Positions 12,601 through 27,735 are shown, counted from the first letter of the stretch. The stretch: 64,000 nucleotides of DNA from Unio delphinus (GCA_029339505.1 JAQISU010000114.1:3584001-3648000), one strand, 5' to 3'. Program-made: numbers and translations. The notes: generated by a model not told the origin, from the sequence alone.

Positions 12601-12774
12601 TCATCTTTCTTGATTGGTCTTGAGTAGAATTTGAAGATTTTTTTTTCTCCAAGTTTAAGCCATTTTAGAAAGAAAACATTATAGATCTCATTTGAGAAAT
12701 CGATTAAAAACTAGGGGACGTTAAATATGAAAAACAGTAAAGGTTTCTGAAATATTTTAACCAAAATTCAAATA

Positions 12775-12792
12775 TCGCGGACGAGTGCCCAA
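12775..12792 (-). other. Retrotransposon primer-binding site, tRNA-Pro-like
   Basis: TTGGGCACTCGTCCGCGATA resembles the TGGGGGCTCGTCCGGGAT primer site used with tRNA-Pro in known retroviruses and Gypsy elements. It lies immediately inside the 5' LTR, as expected. Several mismatches fit an old copy. Confidence 0.55.
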
Positions 12793-13190
12793 TTGTGTTT
12801 TGTGGTCAAGCTCTAATAATAATAACACAGAGAAAGTGAGAAAAAAAAAGCTTTCTAACATTTAACTAATAATTTATTTCCCTGGAAATAATTGTGAAAA
12901 TGAAAATGAACTTACAGTCTTAATAATCAAATCCAAAATTAATCCAAGAATATATCTACGAATTAAATTACTTAAGTCATAGTAATGAAATATTCTAAAC
13001 AATTCAGCGTCGAGTATTAATGGAAAATCCAAAATGGAAGACGAAGACGTATGCTAAGTCGGTAATGTGCATATATACAGTACCTTGTAGAAACACAATA
13101 TTTAACACTTTGGTGTTGTAAATACGAATAAAAATTTGGTAGACTGTCTTGGTCCAAACATTATGTATGAGCACATAAAATATTCCAGAT
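12793..13190 (-). repeat. 5' LTR of the Gypsy element
   Basis: It is a direct-repeat partner of 10790-11003 and ends immediately before the primer-binding site. Related copies stand alone at 168-520, 43230-43560 and 56730-57000. The distal edge is approximate. Confidence 0.55.
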
Positions 13191-13799
13191 ATACGAATTA
13201 ACACTGTAAAATCAAAAATGATCTGAAGAAATTTTAACCAAATCAAAACTATTTAAAACTGAAGAACTTCATACCTAGGGTAAAAAGCTCAGAGTTTTCT
13301 CTCTAAACATCTCTATTAAATCTAACTTCTGCGTAAATATGTAACAACCTGGAGGGTCACGTAATCATTTCTATATCAAGTACGCCTAGCAAGACCCTGA
13401 CAAAAACCAATCATTTTTTCTTCTACGAATAAATATAAAAAGGTTTGTTTACTTCACTCAAAGCTATTTACAAGTCTCGAGTCACATATCTAATACATCC
13501 TCGATCTCGTTATAATTAATTCTCACAATAAAAATAAATACAAAAAAAAGTGTTTACGTTGCTGTTACTAACCTTGAATTAAGGTCAGGATCTAGGTCAA
13601 CGTTGAATTGAATGGTGCAACTATTATTATCTATTCACATTGTTTAAGTCTTAAATAACACAGATTCTGAGATATATACTGGAAAACTTTACAGTAGCAT
13701 GAAATAGAATACAAATTTAAAACAAACAAACAAACAGACAAACAAATTACAATTTTAAAAAATAAATAGAAATTAAATCAGATATACGTTACAACAGAG

Positions 13800-14020
13800 A
13801 CTCATAAAACACACGCCAACATAAAATCATTGCTGATGTGTAAGCAAATATACTTGTAACAACTATATTTTTACCTATTATTTTTCTTGACTCGTGGGGA
13901 TTAACGCCATTATTCGGCACATGATAGGATATAATTTTCAAACAGAATATTTTGGTGGAGAAAGACCTTTGAAAGATTCACCTATCAACGATAACATTAT
14001 GGCAAACTTTATCATATGCC
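13800..14020. repeat. Second copy of the 10.5-kb intronic repeat
   Basis: It matches 10540-10720 by eye in the same orientation through the CACGCCAACAT and TTTGGTG(G/A)AGAAAG phrases. Both copies lie in the SOD intron, one on each side of the Gypsy element. Confidence 0.5.
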
Positions 14021-14102
14021 ACTGAAAACCGAGTCAAGACTCATACTCCATGTGTGGGTCATCTGCAAAGATAAGCGCCTTAGACTTGTCGGTCACTTGA
14101 GC

Positions 14103-14440
14103 AGCGGCGTCTCTAGGGTTGGTGTCACCTAGTGCGGTAAACTCATGGTGCCACCCCTCCAGTCTTCCACCATGGATTTCTTCGTCTTAAAATAAGTCCA
14201 GATTTGGCTCCGACCAGCTCTGAATCTCATTCCAATAAGCACCAGATGCTCTGCAGACTACATGGTGGCACCCTGTGCCTGCTTGTCATGTATTTAACTA
14301 TGATCGATTATCCGCTTATGAAATCCGACTAGACCGAGCAGTGTGTGCTCTGTAAAATTTGCAGTTTTTCATTTTGGTGTCACCCTTCTGAGATGGTATC
14401 ACCCGATGCGGTCCGCACCCCCTGCACTTGGGGTCCCCCT
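14103..14440. mobile_element. Second, decayed copy of the hAT-like MITE
   Basis: It starts GGCGTCTCTAGGGTTGGTGT, the reverse complement of the right end of the 11.7-kb copy, and ends in the counterpart of that copy's left part (GATGCGGTCCGCACCCCCTG). The middle carries about 150 unrelated bases, and the distal inverted repeat is lost. No clear target duplication was seen. Confidence 0.7.
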
Positions 14441-14590
14441 TAGTATCACATACAAATTACGTGTATTCATAGCGATTCTGACGGGCTTTTTGAGTGTGTT
14501 AAATAAGATGAATCAGTACTCACCGAAACATGCGCAAGACTATTATACATATATTGTAAAGAATGGGATTAGTATAAATACAAAACTTAC

Positions 14591-14720
14591 CGCGAAGCCC
14601 CGGCCGACGATAGTGTTAGGCCCTACCAGATTTGCTAAATAGTCATGACGTGTGTCAGCCACACTGCCGCTTTTTCTTCTGGACTGGAGTACGTTTCCGA
14701 AGTCACCGAGATGACGCAAA
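14591..14720 (-). CDS. Cu/Zn superoxide dismutase, penultimate exon
   Basis: It is flanked by an acceptor (TTTTAG) and a donor (GCG|GTAAG) and encodes LRHLGDFGNV, then about 20 variable residues, then VGPNTIVGRGFA. In the family RHxGDxGNV supplies the zinc ligands His and Asp, and the IxGR block precedes the strand leading to the copper-binding His at the start of the next exon. The phase fits the terminal exon at 9596-9763 (GRGFA followed by LHA). The intron between them is about 4.8 kb and is loaded with transposons. Upstream exons carrying the HxH copper site were looked for at higher coordinates on this strand and not found. Confidence 0.85.
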
Positions 14721-15564
14721 CTAAAATAGATTTGTATTTATAATTAGTAAAACAAAATACATTTCAAGTCATCTACGAGGGAACAGCATCTCCCCTCACT
14801 CCCGGTCAAACCCCAAATTTACGTGTTTATGGAACACGTATGCCCATCCTCAGTGGCTAAGAAACTGGCCTAAAATCAAAACGCAACCAGACGAACAAAC
14901 ATTTGTACTACTAGATACTGGTGTGCGTTATTGATGAGGCATATCAATATTTGGAAGTTATATTATATGAAAATGTGCCTGCATCAAATATATTTTTTGA
15001 ATTTGCATTAACCCTAATGCAATAGTACGTCAGCGTAGAAGTAAGGGCACTCATATACCTAACTTCTATCTTATACACTGTGTTTTCAGGAGTTCAAAAA
15101 TACACCATAAAATATCGCAATACCTAAATAATATTTGAACAATTATACCAGATCAGACAGCACACCTACGCATATGTAACTTCATTACATTAATCTACGC
15201 ATACCGGTGCCTTTTTTCAACTTAGAATAAGCAAATAGATCGTGAAAAATGAACTGAACAACATTATATCGATTCTCAGGACCTAGAGGTCTTTGAGACA
15301 CACTTGTTTGCGTGAAACGTTTCTGTTTGGATCAAAGTGTCGCCGCTAATTGATCTCGTGAAATAAAGTGGTATTTTATTGCATGTTACTGCATGGAAAG
15401 ACACAATTATCCAGAATTGACATTTGAAGTTCTTGGTGCTTAAGAACTTAGAGAGAAGTTTGAAAAAATTAAAATGGAAATTGTGTAGCCTATTTTAGGT
15501 ATTATTGGCAAGAATAGCAAATATATATGTCAAATTAAAAGTATACATACAGCGGAATACATTA

Positions 15565-15663
<99 letters not shown>

Positions 15664-17230
15664 ATAATATAATATAATATAATATAATATAATATAATAT
15701 AATATAATATAATATAATATAATATAATATAATATAATATAATATAATATAATATAATATAATATAATATAATATAATATAATATAATATATTATAATAT
15801 AATATAATATAATATAATATAATATAATATAATATAATATAATATAATATAATATAATATAATATAATATAATATAATATAACATAACATAACATAACAT
15901 AACATAACATAACATAATATAATATAATAAGTTGTAATACGTGTAGCATGCTAGCTTTAAATTCACTTAATATTTTGACATATATACCACAGGAACGAAC
16001 TTACGGAGAGACATGATACGTTTTTACCCCTTTATATCATAACGAGTGTGGCTGTGGTACAGTGGATTGGTGTGGAGGTAATAATTAATAACAATTTGAC
16101 TATTTACATTTACACTTGCATACAGGTTATTGAATTTTAAATCTAGTAATTGTTTACTATATTTCAATAACAATTGAAGTAAGTTTTTAAACCACCACGG
16201 AGATAGCTATATATCCTTTACAGTAAGTTATTTGAGAAGTTGAAGTTAAGCGTAGAGTTGGAGAAGAAATTGGTACAATCGTATGACGCGTGCAACCAAA
16301 AAGTCATTTCACATCTCAAATTAAGAAAAAAATATCTCCTCACCGATCCAAAATATTTCCAAAACAATTAAAACAGTAAAACAAAAATAAGAAAATAAAT
16401 GGGATCGGAGCAATTATTTTAAAATACGTTAGTCAGTCGATAGTGTACAATTTAACAATATGCCTATTCCGTTTCAGACATTGTCCATTTGTTCACTTTG
16501 ATGTTCTCCAGATATCGAACTTTAGAAATATTGAGATTCCTTTTGGTATTAGCTTCCATAAAATATGTTTATATTTACAGAACTAAATCATGCATAAAAA
16601 TTGTTATGGACACTCCTTCGGTCTCTATATATAGAATGGTGTGCGGCTGTACGTCATGCATTCACATGTGTGTTGTACTGACTTAGTGTCGTTTGTTATT
16701 GTACGTTTTGCACATATCAGATTCATTACATGGATGATAATACTACAAAAGAGCGTGAAGATGGCATGCTGTACAAGTGAGGTTTTAAACATAAACACGA
16801 ATGTGAAATTACTGCTAATGAAAGGTTCTTTACTTGTTTAGTTATTATTTATGTCCACTCTTATGTTCAATAATTAATTAAAATGAAGCCACTGTTGCAA
16901 CAATACATTACCAATGGCACAGACTTGGAATACCTACATAGGAAACGTTTTATCGTATTCTCCATAATGTAATCGCCTAATCGTTGTCCGTGCCACTACA
17001 CAGTAGTATATCAAACGTATTATTAGCAATTATTCTCTGAAAAAATCTAAAAATGCATTTTCCCATCAATATTTTATTTTTAAGTATAGTGTTTCAGCCA
17101 AATATTCCATTTGTTTACAATACTAAGCTTTGTTATTTTAATAAGCTTCTCTAGATCGACTACTTTGACTCGTTACGATTTTCTCAACACATTCTTTCTC
17201 AGTTTGCAAAAAGAGCATGCTCTTCACAGA
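14721..17230. other. No gene seen apart from the TA/AATAT array
   Basis: This region is upstream of the penultimate SOD exon on the minus strand. The exon with the HxH copper site was searched for here without success. No supported coding segment was found on either strand. Confidence 0.5.
15561..15926. repeat. (TA)n joined to (AATAT)n with AACAT variant end
   Basis: About 90 bases of TA change at 15661 to a pentanucleotide AATAT array. The last eight or so units become AACAT and then revert. One unit at 15789 carries an extra T. The ordered variant block indicates local unit homogenisation. Confidence 0.95.
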
Positions 17231-17252
17231 CCTATTCTTCTTCTTCTTCTTG

Positions 17253-17370
<118 letters not shown>

Positions 17371-17559
17371 GTGTTATTTCCTTATTAAAACAATACCTTT
17401 TCTATGTACAATTTTGTCGTCTTCATTCCAACATTGATACTTGCCCATCTTTTATGAATAAACTATTAAAGAAATAGATTATTTACTTTCTGAAGAAGAC
17501 AATCGTGCTCTTTTTATATTACTGTCTTCAATTTGCATTCATTTAGTTTCCACTTGTAA

Positions 17560-17800
17560 TGTGACAGATTTAATGACATATTTGTATTCATTACAGCTTT
17601 TCTTGTAATGTCATAAATAACATTCAGTATTGATATAAGAGTATCTATATGTATTGGCTTATAATTAATTATACAAATAAATATAAACATACACTATTGC
17701 GACGTCACGAGACGACATCAGGGGTTCAATGCAACGACCTGTATTAACTACGATAACTGTTTGAAAATGAGCGATATGCAAATAGATGACCAATGATGTG
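17560..17800 (+). repeat. Dispersed repeat, related copy at 48040-48255
   Basis: It matches 48.04-48.26 kb by eye in the same orientation: TCATTACAGCTTTTCTTGT against TCATTACATCTTTTCTTGT, and TTAATTATACAAATAAATA against CTAATTATATAAATAAATA. Both copies lie downstream of an (ATT)n array, which may be part of the repeat. Confidence 0.6.
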
Positions 17801-18408
17801 ATTATGCCTGTCTCTTTGCGCATCTTCATGTATTCTTCCAAATTGGATTTGCTTCTGCTTACGAAAGGAGGCATAGGAAACTCATATTTAAATATGAGGT
17901 AAAGAGCGAAGACCCTTGAAACGTGTTCTGTCTCTTGATTCATGATATTCGTATTTATGTTGAGAAAAGAAAATATCGATGACAAAACAGGTGAATAGTT
18001 AAGGTCAATCGTTTCCTACAAAGAAATCTAACAATACAACCACTAACACATGAATACTAATTTATTTGAAATGGAAGTATACCCTATTTACGGATTATTG
18101 TTTTTAATTTATTACTACATTACCATATTATTGTTTATGTCATGAACATATAGTCTAGGGCATAATCGAAGCCGGTTGAACTGTTCCACCAATCAGAACG
18201 AACGTCAAATATTTATTTCCAGGTGTGTTGTCTCTCTTTCAGATCAGAAGACGGCGTATGCACGATGCCACTTTAAATATAAAAGCGTAAAAACGTTTTA
18301 ATGATTTGCCATTTAGATGTACAATACCTTACGTTCAATTTTTTCCAATTTCATGGGTTTTGTTTTTTGTTTTTCTGTAGTGTAGTCATATCATTATATA
18401 TGATGAAA

Positions 18409-18446
18409 ATTGCTTAGAGCTTCTAAATATTAGGCGCTTTACAAAG

Positions 18447-18490
<44 letters not shown>
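18409..18490 (+). mobile_element. LINE 3' UTR and (ATT)n tail
   Basis: GAGCTTCTAAATATTAGGCG followed by ATT repeats is the same 3' end as at 1236-1327. Only the tail of the element is present. Confidence 0.7.
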
Positions 18491-18493
<3 letters not shown>

Positions 18494-18889
18494 CATGGCT
18501 GATGTATTGCTTGTGCGCACATGGCTGATACTATGCATGATCAGAGTAATAGTACAATGAATGTTGCAGCTGTAGCCAGTAATCTTTAAAAAAAAGATGA
18601 TTATTTAAATATAGCTATCGCTGAATTGTTCCTCCAGCAGTTTTACCATCTATATTTTCTTCTCTATCATTACCAGTGTATGACGATGTTAGAAACAAAC
18701 ATCACAAACAGTCAAATACTTTGCGGCAAAGACGTATTAGGCATTGGTATATCAATTGCATTAAAACAAATGTCCAAATGCTTATATATTGATCAACCTT
18801 TGATAAAGTCGTCGTGATCAAGTGTCTGAAATGCAACACAACCTTCAATTTCTGCCACAGATCGTTAGTCCAAACAACACACACTTGAA

Positions 18890-19871
18890 CAAAGGTCAGT
18901 CCAATTTTCGGCTTCTACCACCCTCCTCCTAGTACATAATACAAGCTGACTGAATCTATCTTTTGCGAACAGTTTTCGAATCATGTGGAGTATGGAAACT
19001 TGTATAAGTGGCAACCTGATTATTCGTTGGGATTTCAAATTTCACATTGACGTCCTGGAAACCCTAATTCATCAAAACTCCTAGATTCCATTCACGTTTT
19101 CAACCTTACACAGTCAGTTAACCAACCCACCCATAAACTTTGTCACATGTTAGACTGGGTTCTTCATAGACTTGATGATAATATTATACGGTCCACACTT
19201 GTATCCCACGAAATGGCTTCAATAACCTCTGCATTATATGCCATTTCGACAAACCTTTACCTAAACCTCCACCTTTATTTGCTACTAAGAGAAACCTCCG
19301 AATGATAAAAAGGACCCAGAAAATGGATAACATCCAAGCAAACCTAACAAATTCATCACCTCATGCAGTAGAAAAAATAGATAATTGCCTGTGATCATTG
19401 CTTGAAAAAGATGCCCCAGCCAAAAAGGGCAGATTATCAATTCAAAGGTGTAATTCGTGGTACAGCAGTGTTAGGGACCAGGTTCGCACTGCTAAAAAAG
19501 ACCTCCATACAGCGGAGAGGCCTTGGCTTTCCACGAGACTCGCTAATCATAAACAAATATATGACGCCGCTAAGAAAAACGTCACAAACATATTTCATTT
19601 AGCCAAATTATCCCGCTTCTACACTATAATCACGGAGAGTTCCAGATGCAAAGAGCTCTTAGAAATTACTAACAAACTAATGTCAATGAAGAAATGTACA
19701 CCACTTCAAACTAACTTCTCTATAGGGGATTTCACGTTTACTGGCTCAAGAAGGCGTATCTGTGCAGCTAACTTCCGGATAGTTCAAAAATTAAAGACGG
19801 CAGACGTAGATCAAGAAAATGTGACAAACCGCTCAAATTTTGCAAGCAGGATCGATATCTCACTATCTTGA
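18890..19871 (+). pseudogene. CR1/L2-like LINE ORF2 fragment (endonuclease C-terminus and linker)
   Basis: Frame-shifted pieces read like the C-terminal half of an apurinic endonuclease: FNLTQSVNQPTHKL, then LDWVLHRLDDNIIRSTLVSH. This matches the family pattern around the conserved QPTHxxGHTLDxV segment; the terminal SDH is decayed. From 19398 an open stretch continues as the basic linker before reverse transcriptase (RTAKKDLHTAERPW, then LFxITNKLM-like LEITNKLMSMKKCTPL). The RT domain itself is absent. Confidence 0.65.
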
Positions 19872-21864
19872 AAAGAAATTATATCAATATTTGATAAATT
19901 GTTGTTACATCTTTAATTTTTTCGCTAGCTTGCGCTGCAGCCAGCTTTTAAATAAATGTTCTCTATCCATTTCAGATCTTCATCATCTTTCCATTACTAG
20001 ATTTTTTACTAGTTTGTATTATTTGATTGTGTAAAAGTGTATCCATGCGTAAAAAATTTCTTGCAATTTATCTCGCTTGAAGAATATTGAGAATATGTTT
20101 CTTTTTCTTGACAGCTTTATTCATAGCAGTAAGTTGATCTTGAACGACAACACAAAAAGAATTCTAATTGTTTTAAGGTTCTTTTATTATTGATTTTGAC
20201 TGTTGCATTTGTAGTAATGTTAATTATATTTTTCATTCTCTGTTAGGATCGATCGCTGCATCTTGTTTAGAAGAAATGATGATAACATGATAAAAATATT
20301 TCAATTAACTTTAGCTACACACAAAATATGGTTGAAATTCCATCGTTAATCTAAACAACGGACACCACATTTATCTTATAATCCTAAACTATCAGAGATA
20401 ACACGCGTGCAACGAGATTTACAGCCGTTGATGGATCGAATATATTGTCAGAAATGAAAACATGTCAAAGCTACGGAAAATTATTGTAAAGTCCTCAACT
20501 GTTGTGTCCGAAACGTTTAAAAGGACTACCAAATCAACACAGAGAAATTTCAAGAATGTGAGAAAACCAAACGCAGCCAGTAGGTTCACTGAAAGATTCC
20601 AAGGGATGAATATAGGATAAGCAAGAGAAGTTTTTTAAACTTTGTTCAAATTTAATGTATGAAGATCTCTTTGTTTTCATCTTCATTTACTCCTTGATAG
20701 ATTAATAAAAGGTTTTGGTCAGTAAAGATCACGTCAAAACCTCCATTAGCAGACGAAAACAAGAACTAAAAGACGACAACAGTAAAGAAAAGAAATCAAG
20801 AGATGGTAATCCAAATCGATGACTACTCTTAATTCCAGTACTTACTGTACACGTCAGGCATGTTCTCAATCCAAACAAATACCACATATGAGTGGTTTCC
20901 AACAGTGGGAGATTTGTAAAGATCCAAACCAAACATCAAAGCCTATCACGGATACAGTTTAAAGCAGAATCATTCAACATCTACTCATTCTGATTGATAT
21001 TGGGGAATACAATAATTGTAACGTGCTGCTAAATCTAAGCTCTGAGGAATACGTCTGCGTGAAGGGCAACGACTGTTGGAAGAACAATTGTCGAACACGC
21101 CATATACACTATATGGACACAAACTTTACAGAAGTCTTCTCAAAGAAGCTGGCATCGATCATCAATAGGAAACGTTTTTAGCAGATGTTGTCGTCGGTAA
21201 AACTATTTTGTTCTGTGTAACTTATGTATTTTTAAAATAATCTTAGGCAGTTCCATTGACTTCTGAAAACAATTTCAAAGTCAGTTTCGAGCTTAAAACT
21301 GATTTTGATTGACAACGGCACAGAATCACAGACTCAAGCTTCTTAATATATTCTATTATCTAAAGGAAATGTCGCTGTGACACACCAATTTCGAAAACGG
21401 ATCTCCATTAACTTCTAATATCAATCTCCTGTGTAACAAAGGAGTTGCTTGAAAACGAGGACATAGTTTAGGAGATATGATAAAATTAGTTTTTCGATCG
21501 CGACTTAAAACCCGATAGGAATAAAGTGGTTGCATGATTTAAAAGATAAAGCACTGACTCAAGAAACTTAATTTCTTAAAAATGTACTCATAGACAACAT
21601 AGTTCTGAACACGCATTTGTAACAATGTACAAATATGTAGCTTCAGACTGTTAAACGTCTTTTAGGTCGTCAATAGACAGCTATAAATGTGCCTCGTATT
21701 TATGGTTAAGGCATTAACTCCTACTCTGCGTCACATAATGAACAAGGCAGAAAGAGATTATTTTTAACACGAACTATTAATTTAGAGCCAAATATATTAT
21801 TAAAAAATGCAGAGGTTTATATATTATAATGGATTAGTACTTAAATATCTCCTTCTGAAATACC

Positions 21865-21920
<56 letters not shown>

Positions 21921-22360
21921 CTGTGTATATCGATATTTGTACGTAACCAATATCAAACTCGATATTTTAATACAGTGAGATACACTATTTTATTCAACAC
22001 AAACATCCTGATTACTCTAATTAAGAAAACACTGTTATGTAAGGCCGTCTACATCAAAAAAAGAACGATTATGTTAGTATGAATATTAACCAGTGTTCAG
22101 CAGCGGAGACGGTTAACGATTTTTCTTCTGAAAGGTCATTTGCTGCAAAACAGAGTCCTACGAAAATTACAAATATAGGCCAATAACGCCAAACCGTAGC
22201 CTCTAACTAAACGAGAGTTTCTCTAATTGTGTTAGCTTTTTTTGTAACTTAATCCTGTCGTTTTTTCAAAATTCAAATTGTGTATGTTGTCCTCACCAGC
22301 CAGCGGATGTGATGTGCTTTTTATACATCTTTGCTACTGTAATTAAAAAAATCGTTATAT
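19872..22360. other. No supported gene; (CT)n array at 21869-21916
   Basis: A stretch near 20690-21180 has codon-like texture on the plus strand (for example around CVKGNDCWKNNC) but no recognisable family and no consistent frame, so it is not called. Confidence 0.5.
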
Positions 22361-22369
22361 ATCCATTTT

Positions 22370-23060
22370 ATGGCACCAGCTGCAGAAACGTATACGACTA
22401 GACTATCGAAGACATTTTTACCAGTCCGTGATTCTGTCAGACAAAATTTACAAGAACATCAGGAGTCTCATGTCGATTTTGCATGAAGTTTACAACAGTT
22501 ATTCAAACCTATTACGAAAGTTATTAAAATGTTGCAGGAGCTACTGAAAGTCTTCGTCCAAGGTTGGAGCAAACAGCTGTCAAAACTGGTGAAAAAGAGA
22601 AATCCACTAAGAAAACAAAAGCGATTTTAATAAAGCTTCTAACTGATTTACATACCTGCTGCTCAAACGCCTGGTAGAGATGGCGAATTAGTTACTTTTT
22701 TTAAAAATACTTATGTATTGTTTAATACTTATTTAATGATTGTATTCAGATGATTTATTCTTATATCATATAATCTTCCATGGAAGGAAATACAGATGAT
22801 GATGATAAAGATGATGATGTGAAGAAATAATTGGAACGACAAAATACCCAGAATCAAAAAAGGAGAAAGAACAAGTTGAAGTGATTGATTAATTTACTGA
22901 AGAAGGTATTTCTGAAATTAAACAAAGTCGATAGAATAATAAAACTGGCTCTATTTGCCACTGTGAGTTTAATTAAAGAGAAATATATTTAAAACCTGAA
23001 CAGTCTATAAAACCTGTTGATTTGAGAAACCTGACTCAAATTGATATTTCGAATAAATGA
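22370..23060 (+). pseudogene. Unidentified coding relic
   Basis: Several frames give protein-like, lysine- and glutamine-rich text with shifts between them: SKTFLPVRDSVRQNLQEHQE, then SLQQLFKPITKV, then TESLRPRLEQTAVKTGEKEK. An acidic DDDDDKDDD run and later YLKPEQSIKPVDLRNLTQ follow. The composition suggests a helical or charged protein from a mobile element, but I do not recognise the family. It is not a host gene in its present state. Confidence 0.3.
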
Positions 23061-23201
23061 TAAATCCGGTCAGGCTAGAAAAGATAATGTTAGATAATTT
23101 CATATTTAAGGATAGTAGATAGATAGTATGATTATTATATAACCAGAAATATGATAGTATTTGTTGTACTACATATACAATGATACTATTTTGACGTTGT
23201 T

Positions 23202-23202
<1 letters not shown>

Positions 23203-23255
<53 letters not shown>

Positions 23256-23278
23256 ATATATCTATATATATATATATA
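23203..23278. repeat. (TA)n microsatellite
   Basis: A TA array with two TATC interruptions ends exactly where the LINE 3' fragment begins. Confidence 0.95.
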
Positions 23279-25430
<2,152 letters not shown>

Positions 25431-27172
25431 TCATATCTCAAAATACGCTTGTACATCAAGTGTAGATCGTTTATTCCTAAATCCACTTTGGGTTTCAGCC
25501 AGTAGTTGATTTTGTTCCAGGTGGTGTTTTAATCTATTGTTGACCATTGTTTCCATTACCTTACAGATTGTATTTGTTAGTGAAATAGTTCTGTAGAAGT
25601 TTACATCAGTAGGGTTTTTACCTGGTTTTGGGATGGCTATGATTATGGCTCGCTTCCATAGTGTGGGGATGCGACCTGTTCTCCATATCAGATTTATTAA
25701 GTCTAAGGTAATGCTCTGCATATTGGGAGGTAATTGTTTGTATATTTCATAGCCTAAGTTATTCTCTCCTGGTGATGCAATTTTTCTTTTGCTGAGGGCT
25801 TGTCTCCATTCTTTCAGATTAAAAGGGTCATTCAGTGGCGAATCTCTGTTGTCTCGATCTTTGAAAATATGGGGAAATTCTTTTCCTAATGCTGATTTTT
25901 GCTGCAAGAACTCGTGTTTGTGATTGTTATCGCTGCTGGAGTTAGCAAAGTGTTGGGCTAACTTCTCTGCTACTTCCATGTTGTTTTTTGTTCCCTAGAT
26001 TTTCGGCGCTGTTGTGGGTGTTTTGCCTTTCATGGCTTTTATTTTATTCCAAATTTTTTTAGTATTTGTTTTATGATTGAGCGTTGTGCAGTATCTTCCC
26101 CATGATTCCTTTCTTGCCTCATTTATTACCGTCCTAGTGTTGATTTCTGTTTGTTTGTATATAAGAAAGTCAGAGGCGGTTTTTGTGTGTTTAAAGCGAT
26201 TTAAGGCTGTTTGTTTCTTCTGAATGGCAATTCTGCAATTTTCTGTCCACCAGGGGATTGCAGTCTGTTTACAATTGAAACCTGTTGTTTTGGGTATACT
26301 CTTATTTGCCGCTTCGTTTAGAATTTGTATGAGATTGTCGTAATATTTATTTGTATCCTCATTTTGCATTTCCGCAAAGTTTACTAATTTTAGTTGGTAT
26401 TTAAAGCTGTTCCAGTTTGCATTTTTGATTTTCCATTTTTATTGTGTTTTTTGTTGCTCCGTTGGGCACGAGACGTATATGGTGGTACATAGGGGGAAGT
26501 GGTCGCTGCCTAATTTAGAATGTTGCATCACTTCCCATTGGGTAATTACAGCCTGGCAAGGCGTCGCAATGGTGAGGTCAATGGTAGAAAGTTTGCCTTG
26601 GCTGGGGTCTATACGTATGGGGGTTCCGTTGTTCAAAAGTTCTAGTTGTTCTTCTGTTATGTATTTTATGATGTTTTCCCTCTCGTATCTGTGCGGTCAC
26701 TACCTCATTCTGTGTGATGTGCATTGAAGTCGCCGCAGATAATAGTGTTTGTGTCCCTTTTTTTGAATATTTGTTGAAAAAGTTGGTTGTTGTTTTGGCT
26801 ATTTTGTCCTGGATCATATATGTTGTACTTATGTATTGTTTTGGTTGCTACTGTGAAGACGAGTTTTTGAAATTCAATTGGTGTGTCTGTTGAGTTCACA
26901 TTGATAACTTCCTCTGCTGCGTCTGTGATGGTGTCATGTATATATATGGCTAGGCCTCCTCCTTTTTTGCCGGTACTTCTGTGTTTCAAGAATGCAGTTT
27001 TATAGCCTGTTATTTTAGGAATGTTTGTACTGGTTTCCTTAAGTAGAGTTTCTTGAAGACAGATGATATTGGGCTTGGTGATGATTACGTGGATTGCTGC
27101 GATTAGTTCTCCATGGTTTTTACTTAGCCCTCTGCAATTCCATTGCCATAAAAGTAACTTGTCTGGGGTCAT
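25431..27172 (-). pseudogene. LINE ORF2: endonuclease and start of reverse transcriptase
   Basis: From 27172 the frame reads LLLWQWNCRGL and then IICLQETLL, the N-terminal blocks of an AP endonuclease (the Glu of QET is catalytic). TNTIICGDFNAHH supplies the GDFNAHH block, and LGSDHFPLC the SDH motif. Further down a linker leads into RT (KRAIIIAIPKPGKNPTDVNF and SGFRNKRSTLD) and the sequence breaks off there. Frameshifts occur near 26700 and 26400 and just below 25990. The organisation and codon style match the element whose 3' end lies at 23.3-24.2 kb on the other strand, but whether they are one family needs alignment. Confidence 0.8.
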
Positions 27173-27189
27173 GTGTTTTGTTTTGTTAG

Positions 27190-27735
27190 CAACGCATTAG
27201 TTTTATTTCCAGTATCCATTGTTTATGCTGTTGTTAATATTTTTTGTTTTTTGTTGATTTATTCGTGATGTGTTGAGCTATGTCCCTGGTGGGATGCTAG
27301 GTAGTCCTATATTTGCTGCATATATATGCTAATAAATTCATCTTTAGTAATTCGGTAGTTCCTTATTTGGTTGCTGACTGATTTTTGTAGTTGGTTTAAA
27401 TAGGTGTCAATGGTTGATCTATTGAAAAATATCTCCGGGTTTGCGGTTGTATCTAGGTTTCTCGTTCTCGCAGGTGTTAGTGTTTGTTCCTGATTTGAAG
27501 CTTGCCTTGTTGTATCTTTGTCATTATTTTGTTTAGTTGTTTTTGGTTTGGGTTGTGCTTCTGACGTTTTTGCTTTAGGTATGATTTATTTTTGCATATG
27601 TTGTTTCTTGGCTTGATTATAGGAGATGTTTTGTTGATCCATTAGTCGAATGATAATTTTTTTTGTACACTATGGGGCATTGGGTATCATATGATTTGTG
27701 ATGAGCCCTACAGTTAGCACACTTTGGTTAGCACA
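27190..27735 (-). pseudogene. LINE ORF1 C-terminal part with CCHC knuckle
   Basis: CANCRAHHKSYDTQCPI is a gag-like zinc knuckle of LINE ORF1. It is followed, after a slip in a run of eight Ts, by RLMDQQNISYNQAKKQ and a low-complexity tail up to the start of ORF2. The 5' edge coincides with a small duplication (AGCACACTT twice near 27715-27742), where the LINE appears to be joined to Polinton sequence. Confidence 0.6.

Noticed and set aside
15568..15966. Poly-(Ile/Tyr) open frames over the TA and AATAT arrays, and poly-Ile or poly-Leu frames at 17.1-17.5 kb
   Set aside because: Translation of microsatellites only; no start context or flanking coding sequence.
20690..21180. Possible coding segment on the plus strand
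   Set aside because: Some frames look protein-like, but no consistent frame, family motif or splice context could be found.
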